Source of the DNA: Candidatus Sumerlaeota bacterium
GTDB lineage: Bacteria > Sumerlaeota > Sumerlaeia > JADFCT01
DNA length: 5,006 nt
Direction: 5' to 3'
NCBI GenBank assembly: GCA_017161665.1
Contig: JADFCT010000270.1
Coordinates: forward strand, 1-5,006
In this document: piece after piece, positions 1-5,006 of the stretch
How the letters are laid out: every line of letters starts with the position of its first letter
How positions within the stretch are numbered: the first letter of the stretch is position 1
Position numbers and translations under genes: made by a program
Notes under the pieces: generated by a model
Told to the model about the DNA's origin: nothing
What the model saw: only the letters and a program-made list of their open reading frames with translations
The model's database searches: none

Positions 1-775
1 ACAGGACTTCCATACCATCGTAGTAACCATCGCCATCCGTGTCGTATTTCCGCGGATGGGTCAGGGCCAGTGGCGTGCCCGAAATTGCGCATTCGCCGGG
101 ATCCTCATCGCCATCCAGCAGTCCGTCTCGATCCGAATCCGGCAGCAGGATATTGGTCCATGCGCTGTCCACGGCGCTCAATAACGCAAACGAATCCGTT
201 TCGCAGGAATCCGGCAGGCCATCACTGTCCGTATCGTCGCCCACCGGTGTTGGAGTGGCCACCGGCGTCGGCGTTATGGGTGTGGCCGGGGTCGGAGACG
301 GTGGGAGCGTGGGAATGATGCCATACGACACATCGCCGCGGACGACCTTGCCGCGATCATCGAGGGAAATCATATCGGTCGCCAAGGCGGCATCGACAAA
401 TTCGGCCGACTGCCCCGCCAAAACGACGGAAAGGGTGTAGGCTGCTTCGGCGCTGGTAAATCCCAGAACATTATCGGATAGCGTCATTCCCGCCACAGCC
501 GATTCCGCCGGAATCAACAGGCGATAGGAATAGACAATCCCCTGGTCATCTTCGATTTCCTGAAGCGCTCCGGTAACGACCACCGGATTGCCTCCCGCGT
601 CCGGCGTGTAGGTGACCACGATATTGCCAGCGGTCATCAAGCCTTCCGAATTATAGGCTTTCCCATATAACACAATTCCCGGTTCCGGGATCCCGGAACC
701 GAAGGCGAAGGCTGTGAAGGCTAAAAAGACAAACACGGCCCCCCAAGACCTGAACCTCAAAAAAGTCGGCCTCAT
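1..775 (-). CDS. Secreted protein with thrombospondin type 3 (calcium-binding) repeats, C-terminus cut by window edge
   Basis: The frame is open from ATG at 775 to the window edge, giving 258 residues without a stop; the true C-terminus lies outside. GAAGGG (784-789, minus strand) sits 8 nt before the ATG and supports this start. Residues 1-26 form a signal peptide: Arg-rich start (RPTFLRFR), hydrophobic core (AVFVFLAFTAFAF), then small residues. Residues about 27-153 look like a beta-sandwich module starting GIPEPGIVLYGKAYNSEG, with VVTYTP, YSYRLLIP and a closing DDRGKVVRGDVSYG. From memory this resembles a module at the start of secreted proteins in PVC-type genomes; that is unverified. Residues about 154-178 are a Pro/Thr/Val linker (PTPATPITPTP). 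Three calcium-loop motifs follow: DTDSDGLPD (~181), DSDRDGLLDGDE (~213) and DTDGDGYYDG (~247), matching D-x-D-x-D-G-x-x-D of bacterial TSP3 repeats. Cysteines flank the second repeat. Probably a surface or extracellular structural or adhesive protein; any catalytic domain would lie beyond the edge. Confidence 0.85.
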   Translation of the reverse strand, partial: MRPTFLRFRSWGAVFVFLAFTAFAFGSGIPEPGIVLYGKAYNSEGLMTAGNIVVTYTPDAGGNPVVVTGALQEIEDDQGIVYSYRLLIPAESAVAGMTLSDNVLGFTSAEAAYTLSVVLAGQSAEFVDAALATDMISLDDRGKVVRGDVSYGIIPTLPPSPTPATPITPTPVATPTPVGDDTDSDGLPDSCETDSFALLSAVDSAWTNILLPDSDRDGLLDGDEDPGECAISGTPLALTHPRKYDTDGDGYYDGMEVL

Positions 776-912
776 AATCTTTTCCCTTCAATCCATTTTT
801 TTTGCGAATCTCGCGTCCGTTTTGATTTTCAATGCTAGGTTATGCCCACAACCAAACAAGAAACGCAAGGAAAAAATACCCATGCGCGGATTAATTCCTG
901 CCAGATCCAAGG

Positions 913-2343
913 CTACCGACGCCGATTGGGCGCCACGCCGGGGGCAGGGAAGTTCCGGCCACGCTCATCAAGGACCAAAACCCAGTCATTGCCCCGTTTT
1001 GAATCGCCAGGCGGATCGAATGCCCGCTGATCGGCTTTGTCAAATTCACCAATCGTCTCAGCGGAGCCATCGCGAGGATTAAACCACCAGGCCCGAATCC
1101 CCTTGTCCCCCAATCCGGACGTTTTGATCGTCATCGTGTCGCCATAGGGCGTGTAAACGAAGAGATAACCGTCGCCTCGGGTGGCCTGCAGGTGACGGGG
1201 CCCGTCGCTGGGGCCAGAAGCAATCACCGATTGATCCGGCACACGCGACAAAAACGGCCGTGATTCCATCAAAGCCCTCACATGCTTCATGTCCCAGGCG
1301 CCCGGGAGGTCCATGACTTCAAACCAACTGTTGCGGGCGCTGGATATGGGGGAACGGCCTGGCGCCATCATCTGCCAGATATCATGACAACCATACGTAT
1401 GCCCCAACCCACCGGCAAAAAGCCCCCAGTAGGCGGCCTGACGACAGTCAAAGTCATTGAACCAGCCATTCTCCGGTTTCCAATTGATCGGATGATTCTC
1501 ATAACGCGGCTCCCCGTCCAGGCAAGGCTTGACGGGCTGGCGCTGATAATCGGCTGCGACCATCCGATAGTTCTCCCCGTCAATTTTCCCGTGTCCGGAC
1601 TGGAGCATATTGAAATCCAACCAGGCATCCTGATGAAACCACTTGGCGGACGACTGCCCTCCCTGCGGATGATAGGTCATCAGGTGTTGGTCGCTCGCGT
1701 CTTGGATGCCCTTGGCCATGGCGCGATAAATCGCTTCCTTGTTATCCGCCACCCGATCACCGCCAAGTATCCAGATGATGTTGGGACTGGATTTGTAGCG
1801 TTCTCCCAGAAAGCGCCCATAAGCATATCCATCCGACGCGTCCTTGAAAACCTCCGGCCCCACGCCCCAGGCTTTGGTCACTTTGTCACCCCATGTGGGC
1901 AACAGGCCGATATACAATCCCTTGCGTTCCGCTGTCTTGACGATGAAGTCCACATGCTCAAAATACTTCCCATTCGGCTGGGCGGGATTGTTATCGATCA
2001 ATGGTTTCTCGCCGTAGGGATTTGGTGTGTTCAATCCATCCAATTCGGCCAGCCCCACCGCCTGAATAACCGTAAACCCCTTGCCGCGGCGATTCTCCAG
2101 ATAGCGCTCTGCCTCTTCACGGTTCAACCGATGCAGCAACTCCCAGGCGGTATCACCCAGATAAAAGAAAGGCGTCCCGTCTTCATGAACCAGAAAGCGT
2201 TTATTTTCGGAAACCTTAAGCGGGCCATGAGAAAAATCAACCGACGGTCCCTCGCGCGGCGTGTCCGCTTCGCCACGCGATGAAAACAGCATCAGAACCA
2301 TCGACAGAACCCATGCGCTAAACCAACGATTTCGGACCATCAT
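913..2343 (-). CDS. Secreted glycoside hydrolase, DUF4038/GH140 apiosidase-like, with C-terminal collagen-binding-like domain
   Basis: A 476-residue protein from ATG 2343. GAGGAG (2348-2353, minus strand) precedes it; a second ATG at 2340 is spaced even better (7 nt), so the start is one of these two. An upstream TTG at 2355 overlaps the ribosome-binding site and is unlikely. Residues 1-26 are a signal peptide (MMVRNR, then WFSAWVLSMVLMLFSS, cleavage near GEA). The catalytic region is a (beta/alpha)8-barrel of the DUF4038 type. It shows FLVHEDGTPFFYLGDTAWELLHR near residue 53, IIWILGGD ending at Asp196 (likely acid/base) and DGEPRYE with Glu278 (likely nucleophile). A beta-rich tail, about 380-460 (GYLFVYTPYG, IRAWWFNPRDG, DWVLVLDE), matches the family's putative collagen-binding C-terminal domain. 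The characterised GH140 enzyme removes apiose from rhamnogalacturonan II; the substrate here is unknown because the wider family is diverse. The TSP3 protein follows 137 bp downstream on the same strand, with no convincing terminator between, so cotranscription is possible. Confidence 0.9.
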   Translation of the reverse strand: MMVRNRWFSAWVLSMVLMLFSSRGEADTPREGPSVDFSHGPLKVSENKRFLVHEDGTPFFYLGDTAWELLHRLNREEAERYLENRRGKGFTVIQAVGLAELDGLNTPNPYGEKPLIDNNPAQPNGKYFEHVDFIVKTAERKGLYIGLLPTWGDKVTKAWGVGPEVFKDASDGYAYGRFLGERYKSSPNIIWILGGDRVADNKEAIYRAMAKGIQDASDQHLMTYHPQGGQSSAKWFHQDAWLDFNMLQSGHGKIDGENYRMVAADYQRQPVKPCLDGEPRYENHPINWKPENGWFNDFDCRQAAYWGLFAGGLGHTYGCHDIWQMMAPGRSPISSARNSWFEVMDLPGAWDMKHVRALMESRPFLSRVPDQSVIASGPSDGPRHLQATRGDGYLFVYTPYGDTMTIKTSGLGDKGIRAWWFNPRDGSAETIGEFDKADQRAFDPPGDSKRGNDWVLVLDERGRNFPAPGVAPNRRR

Positions 2344-2478
2344 GCTTCTCCTCAACTTGGATTATCTGTTCTTCGGGAACGCCTTCATGAAAGAATCACC
2401 GATCCATCAACGGCAAACCCCTTACCCGAAAAGTACGTCTTATTCATGCCAGAATCCGATCCGGCGTTCCACCCCAAA

Positions 2479-2507
2479 ACCATCCGCGTGGCGCCTGCAA
2501 TTGTCAA
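2479..2507 (-). promoter_or_regulatory. Candidate promoter for the glycosidase gene
   Basis: On the minus strand a perfect TTGACA (2502-2507) is followed after 17 nt by GATGGT (2479-2484), which matches only 3 of 6 bases of TATAAT. The predicted leader would be about 130 nt. The -35 box and spacing fit sigma70, but the poor -10 means it is either activator-dependent or a chance match. Confidence 0.3.
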
Positions 2508-2586
2508 CTCAGCCCCCTGCGTCCCGGCCCGTTTTCATCGGAATGGGATGACCGCCCCCCCCTGGCCGTCAACGAAAACGATTCGC

Positions 2587-2610
2587 ATTGCCGCCGTCAA
2601 AAGCGGCGAT
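2587..2610. repeat. Inverted repeat upstream of the aminotransferase promoter
   Basis: ATTGCCGC (2587-2594) and GCGGCGAT (2603-2610) can pair over 8 positions with one G-T, around an 8 nt loop CGTCAAAA. No T-run follows, so it is not an intrinsic terminator. It ends exactly where the TTGACA hexamer begins, so it could be a protein-binding site next to the -35 box. Function is inferred only from position. Confidence 0.3.
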
Positions 2611-2639
2611 TGACACTGCTGCGGCAGCGGTGGCACATT
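2610..2639 (+). promoter_or_regulatory. Candidate aminotransferase promoter with perfect -35 and weak -10
   Basis: TTGACA at 2610-2615 is a perfect sigma70 -35 hexamer. At 17-18 nt spacing the -10 position holds GCACAT or CACATT, each a poor match to TATAAT. The predicted transcription start near 2646 would leave a leader of about 45 nt with a strong ribosome-binding site. The spacer is filled by an inverted repeat, so transcription may need or respond to a DNA-binding regulator. Confidence 0.4.
2611..2635. repeat. Operator-like inverted repeat within the promoter spacer
   Basis: Arms CACTGCTGC (2614-2622) and GCAGCGGTG (2624-2632) are reverse complements except for one T-G pair, around a single central G at 2623. 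Extending outward, TG (2611-2612) pairs with CA (2634-2635), so 10 of 12 arm positions match over 25 bp. It overlaps the end of the TTGACA box and covers the spacer, a classic position for a repressor or a spacer-distorting activator. No regulator gene is present in the window to name its partner. Confidence 0.5.
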
Positions 2640-2677
2640 AAGGCTTTGGCAAGCAACCACCGTCCAACTTATTGCGC

Positions 2678-2683
2678 AGGAGG
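2678..2683 (+). promoter_or_regulatory. Strong Shine-Dalgarno site for the aminotransferase
   Basis: AGGAGG lies 8 nt before the ATG at 2692. This is a full consensus match at ideal spacing, and it fixes the start over the internal ATG at 2785. Confidence 0.9.
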
Positions 2684-2691
2684 AATTCGAC

Positions 2692-3918
2692 ATGCCCGAA
2701 CATGTGACTGTTCAAGCGATCAGAGCCCACGAGACCACCTCGGACGAGAGGGCCCGGCCGGCTATCGCACGAGCAGTCGCAGCCATGCCACCCTCGGGTA
2801 TTCGCGAGTTTTTCGACATCGTCGCCACCATGGACAATGTGGTGTCGCTGGGCGTGGGTGAACCGGATTTCGTCACACCGTGGCGCATTCGTGAAGCGGC
2901 CATCAACGCCATCGAACGGGGGCACACGCAATACACTTCCAATCACGGCATGATCGAATTGCGACGCGCCATCGCCAAGTATCTGGAAGATCGATTCGAA
3001 GTATCCTATAATCCGGATCGCGAAATGATGATCAGCGTCGGGGTCAGCCAGGGATTGGACATCGCCGTCCGCGCGCTGCTGGATCCGGGCGATGAAGCCC
3101 TGGTTGTCCAACCCTGCTATGTCTCCTATGTGCCCATGGTGACGCTGGCCTATGCCAAACCCATCATCATCGAGACGTACGCCCGAGACAACTTCGCGCT
3201 GGATTTTGAGCGCCTGGAACGGGCGGTGACAAAGAAAACCAAAGCGCTCATCATCAATTATCCCTCGAACCCCACCGGCGTCACCTACTTCCGCGAGGAA
3301 CTGGAACGGGTAGCGGCGTTTTGTCAGCGTCATAACCTGATTGCCCTCTCCGATGAAGTGTACGCCGAGTTGACCTATGAAGGACGGCACACGTCCTTGT
3401 CGGCTCTGCCGGGCATGTGGGAACGCACCATTCTCTTATCGGGTTTTTCCAAGGCCTTTGCCATGACCGGCTGGCGGATGGGCTATGTGGCCGGTCCCGC
3501 GGAATATGTGGACGCCATCGTCAAGATTCATCAGTACTCCATGCTCAGTTCGCCCACCATTTCGCAGGACACGGCCATCGAAGCCATGAAGCACGGCCTG
3601 GGTGACATGGAAAAAATGATTGAATCGTATCATGAGCGCCGGAACGTGTTTGTGCGAGGGCTGAATGACATCGGTCTGCCCTGTCACACTCCCAACGGCG
3701 CTTTTTACGCGTTTCCGTCTGTTGCCCATTTGGGGTTGAACGAAATTGATTTCTGCAAACGCCTTCTGAAAGAAGAAGAAGTCGCCGTCGTTCCCGGCTC
3801 CGCCTTTGGCGACTGTGGCCGTGGACATATTCGATGCTCCTATGCTTCGTCCATGGAAAAACTCAAAATCGCCGTGGAACGGATGGGACGGTTTGTCCAG
3901 CGTCTGAAGCAGGGGTAA
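2692..3918 (+). CDS. PLP-dependent aminotransferase, class I/II (fold type I), PatA-like
   Basis: A 408-residue cytoplasmic enzyme, the usual length for the family. It transfers an amino group between an amino acid and a 2-oxo acid using pyridoxal phosphate. Visible family features in order: SGIREFF and LGVGEPDF (about 35-60, substrate side); YTSNHGMIELRRAIA (81-95); Tyr143 in PCYVSY, which would stack on the cofactor; Asn193 in YPSNPTG; Asp221 and Tyr224 in SDEVYAELTY, contacting the pyridine ring; Lys254 in SGFSKAFAMTGWRMG, the Schiff-base lysine; Arg262 for the phosphate; and Arg381 in HIRCSYA for the substrate carboxylate. By recollection it most resembles Bacillus PatA (N-acetyl-LL-diaminopimelate aminotransferase) and general aspartate/alanine-type enzymes; substrate cannot be fixed from sequence alone. 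About 30 residues precede the first conserved block, longer than I recall for PatA. It has its own promoter and an apparent terminator before rnc. Confidence 0.93.
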   Translation: MPEHVTVQAIRAHETTSDERARPAIARAVAAMPPSGIREFFDIVATMDNVVSLGVGEPDFVTPWRIREAAINAIERGHTQYTSNHGMIELRRAIAKYLEDRFEVSYNPDREMMISVGVSQGLDIAVRALLDPGDEALVVQPCYVSYVPMVTLAYAKPIIIETYARDNFALDFERLERAVTKKTKALIINYPSNPTGVTYFREELERVAAFCQRHNLIALSDEVYAELTYEGRHTSLSALPGMWERTILLSGFSKAFAMTGWRMGYVAGPAEYVDAIVKIHQYSMLSSPTISQDTAIEAMKHGLGDMEKMIESYHERRNVFVRGLNDIGLPCHTPNGAFYAFPSVAHLGLNEIDFCKRLLKEEEVAVVPGSAFGDCGRGHIRCSYASSMEKLKIAVERMGRFVQRLKQG

Positions 3919-3928
3919 TCGTCGTCTT

Positions 3929-3960
3929 CCGGCGGTTTCCGAATCGATGAATCCCGCCGG
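3929..3960 (+). repeat. Alternative hairpin overlapping the terminator stem
   Basis: CCGGCGG (3929-3935) can pair with CCGCCGG (3954-3960) around an 18 nt loop. The right arm shares CCGG (3957-3960) with the left arm of the terminator-like hairpin, so the two structures exclude each other. A long loop and only 7 pairs make it weaker than its neighbour. Confidence 0.35.
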
Positions 3961-3989
3961 CCGTTCACCGTTCAGTGACGGCCGGTTTT
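3957..3989 (+). terminator. Intrinsic-terminator-like hairpin between aminotransferase and rnc
   Basis: CCGGCCG (3957-3963) pairs with CGGCCGG (3979-3985). After one bulged T, TCAC (3965-3968) pairs with GTGA (3975-3978) around the loop CGTTCA. Four T residues (3986-3989) follow directly. The 11 bp GC-rich stem is strong but the T-run is short, so termination may be partial. No clear promoter lies between it and rnc, so read-through may feed rnc, or the hairpin may instead be a processing site. Confidence 0.55.
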
Positions 3990-4007
3990 GCAAGAGTTTT
4001 GTATCCA

Positions 4008-4739
4008 ATGACGAATCGCTCCGACATTGCTGCTGATCAAATGGCCGGTTTACTCCAATGGCGCGACGACCATGATTTGGACGATGTCGATCTCGACCTG
4101 CTCATTACCGCTCTGACCCATGGCTCTTATGCCTTTGAAAATCCACCGTCGCCGGATAATGAGCGTCTGGAATTCCTGGGCGATTCCATCCTCGGCTCGG
4201 TCATGGCCCATTATTTTTTCGAAACCTGTCCGGAGGATTCCGAAGGCGCCCTGTCCAAGAAAAAGGCGCGCGCTGTCAGTCGCGCGCTTCTGGGAAAGGT
4301 CGCTCAGGAACTCGACTTCGGATCTTTTATTCTGCTGGGAAAGGGCGAGGAACAGACAGGCGGCCGGAGACGGAGCTCACTCCTGGGTTCAGCCCTGGAG
4401 GCCTTGATCGGCGCCGTCTATCTATCGCGCGGCTATGACGATACGGTTCGCTTCATTCACGATCATGTTCTGAAACGCCTCTTGGCGCATATTGCCGTCA
4501 ATGCGGAATGGGACTATAAGTCCCGGTTGCAGGAATATGTCCAGCAGGTCCATCAAGCCACGCCGGTTTATGAGATACTGGAGATCTCCGGTCCTGATCA
4601 CGATCGCTCCTATCGTGTGCGCGTCACCTTTGGCGCCGAATCCTTTCCCGACCAAGTGGCGTCTCGGAAAAAAGTCGCCGAAAACAAAGCCGCCAAAGCG
4701 GCCTGGGACATCATTGCCGCCCGCGCCGAATCGCGCTGA
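4008..4739 (+). CDS. rnc: Ribonuclease III with Ser at a normally acidic catalytic position
   Basis: A 243-residue endonuclease for double-stranded RNA, acting in rRNA processing and mRNA turnover. ATG 4008 is chosen; the frame extends to a GTG at 3975, but that lies inside the preceding hairpin. No good Shine-Dalgarno is seen (only AAGAG about 11 nt upstream). The nuclease domain covers about residues 15-155, with THGSY near 37 and the signature ERLEFLGDS (Glu52, Glu55, Asp59). The second catalytic block reads LLGSALEALIGAVYL, where Glu131 is kept but Ser128 replaces the usual Asp. Spacing from Asp59 to Ser128 (69) and to Glu131 (72) equals that in E. coli (45, 114, 117), so the positions truly correspond. 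A double-stranded RNA-binding domain follows (about 169-240): DYKSRLQEYVQ, then SYRVRVTFG, then SRKKVAENKAAKAAW. Length and layout are normal, so this is a full RNase III, not a mini-III. Confidence 0.95.
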   Translation: MTNRSDIAADQMAGLLQWRDDHDLDDVDLDLLITALTHGSYAFENPPSPDNERLEFLGDSILGSVMAHYFFETCPEDSEGALSKKKARAVSRALLGKVAQELDFGSFILLGKGEEQTGGRRRSSLLGSALEALIGAVYLSRGYDDTVRFIHDHVLKRLLAHIAVNAEWDYKSRLQEYVQQVHQATPVYEILEISGPDHDRSYRVRVTFGAESFPDQVASRKKVAENKAAKAAWDIIAARAESR

Positions 4740-4811
4740 TCCGTCCACGGCGCTTCCGGTCCGTTATTGCTCAAAATCGGTAAAATCCCCCCCCATTTCT
4801 CCCTTGCGCCC

Positions 4812-4841
4812 TTGACCTCCGGCCGCGTGTTGGCCTAGAAT
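4812..4841 (+). promoter_or_regulatory. Sigma70-type promoter for the right-edge gene
   Basis: TTGACC (4812-4817, 5 of 6) and TAGAAT (4836-4841, 5 of 6) are separated by 18 nt. This is the best promoter match in the window. The predicted start is near 4848. The spacer contains GGCC on both sides of GCGTGTT (4821-4835), a short inverted repeat that may be chance in GC-rich DNA. Confidence 0.65.
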
Positions 4842-4943
4842 GTTTTGTTTGTGCGAAAAGCGCCCGAACCGCCCCCCACACCACCCGCGCGACACCGGGA
4901 GAACGGGACGATCCGCAAGAATTCAGGACCGAAAAGAACCAAA

Positions 4944-5006
4944 ATGAACCACAAAATCCGGCGTGAGATTGTCAAACAGGATCAGATTCGCGCCCTGTTG
5001 CCCGAA
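4944..5006 (+). CDS. Start of an unidentified gene, truncated by the window edge
   Basis: ATG 4944 opens 21 codons to the last base of the window: MNHKIRREIVKQDQIRALLPE, a charged, probably helical N-terminus that I do not recognise. No clear Shine-Dalgarno is near; AGGA at 4925-4928 is 15 nt away. The same frame is open back to a stop at 4836-4838, with GTG at 4851 and TTG at 4845 as alternative starts. Starting at 4851 would add 31 residues rich in Pro, Arg and Lys and would place the start codon about 3 nt from the predicted transcription start, making a nearly leaderless mRNA. The well-formed promoter just upstream supports a real gene here, but product and exact start are open. Confidence 0.5.
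   Translation, partial: MNHKIRREIVKQDQIRALLPE

Larger units (their letters stand above)
2344..2691. other. Divergent intergenic control region, no gene seen
   Basis: These 348 bp separate the leftward glycosidase from the rightward aminotransferase. No credible coding frame was found on either strand; the one longer rightward frame (2261-2551) begins inside the glycosidase gene and its product shows no recognisable motif. The region holds a promoter-like element on each strand and two inverted repeats, described separately, plus a short C-tract near 2553-2561. Its length leaves room for regulator binding on both sides. Confidence 0.7.

Noticed and set aside
241..320. Short tandem-like GC repeats (CCACCGG copies)
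   Set aside because: They encode the Pro/Thr/Val linker of the TSP3 protein, and low-complexity coding explains them.
840..912. Possible terminator after the glycosidase gene (T-run on the minus strand near 868-874)
   Set aside because: The preceding bases give at most a 4 bp stem with a long loop, so there is no convincing hairpin.
1282..2283. A 333-codon rightward open frame antisense to the glycosidase gene
   Set aside because: The opposite strand encodes clear DUF4038/GH140 motifs, a signal peptide and a good ribosome-binding site. The antisense product shows no recognisable motifs, and long mirror frames are common in GC-rich genes.
2344..2355. TTG start for the glycosidase at 2355
   Set aside because: It overlaps the GAGGAG ribosome-binding site that serves the ATGs at 2343 and 2340.
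2338..2400. TTCATGAA palindrome in the glycosidase leader
   Set aside because: An isolated 8 bp palindrome is expected by chance and has no second copy nearby.
2646..2675. TTGGCA with TATTGC as an aminotransferase promoter
   Set aside because: The -10 is poor, and the transcription start would fall on the ribosome-binding site.
3975..4007. GTG start extending RNase III by 11 residues
   Set aside because: The GTG lies in the right arm of the terminator-like hairpin and has no ribosome-binding site. The ATG at 4008 gives a normal family length.
4740..4811. Terminator after rnc
   Set aside because: Only a short ACGG/CCGT pairing and a C-tract were found, with no stable stem followed by a T-run.

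Overview
This 5 kb bacterial window has moderately high GC and four recognisable protein genes plus the first codons of a fifth. The organism looks like a Gram-negative, probably environmental, bacterium from a deep or poorly cultured lineage. The reasons are a secreted protein that joins a beta-rich domain, a Pro/Thr linker and calcium-binding thrombospondin type 3 repeats, and beside it a secreted apiosidase-like glycoside hydrolase. I associate this mix with PVC, FCB or candidate-phylum genomes (Planctomycetes, Lentisphaerae, Sumerlaeota-like). That placement is inference, not something the sequence proves.

Left half (minus strand): a DUF4038/GH140-type secreted glycosidase (ATG at 2343, stop at 913) is followed, after a 137 bp gap, by a secreted TSP3-repeat protein (ATG at 775) that runs off the left edge. 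Both carry signal peptides, so this side of the window serves the cell envelope or exterior.

Middle (2344-2691): a 348 bp divergent intergenic region. It holds a perfect TTGACA hexamer on each strand, both with poor -10 boxes. An operator-like inverted repeat overlaps the rightward promoter spacer, and a second hairpin-forming repeat lies just upstream.

Right half (plus strand): a class I/II PLP-dependent aminotransferase with all key cofactor residues (2692-3918) is followed by an intrinsic-terminator-like hairpin and then ribonuclease III (4008-4739). The RNase III has a serine exactly where the third catalytic acidic residue (Asp114 in E. coli) normally sits. A good sigma70-type promoter at 4812-4841 then drives an unidentified gene that starts at 4944 or 4851 and runs off the right edge.

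No RNA gene, insertion sequence, CRISPR array or phage feature was seen. I found no clearly new multi-gene system. The observations most worth a second look are the altered RNase III active site, the operator-like palindrome before the aminotransferase, the overlapping hairpins before rnc, and the domain layout of the TSP3 protein.
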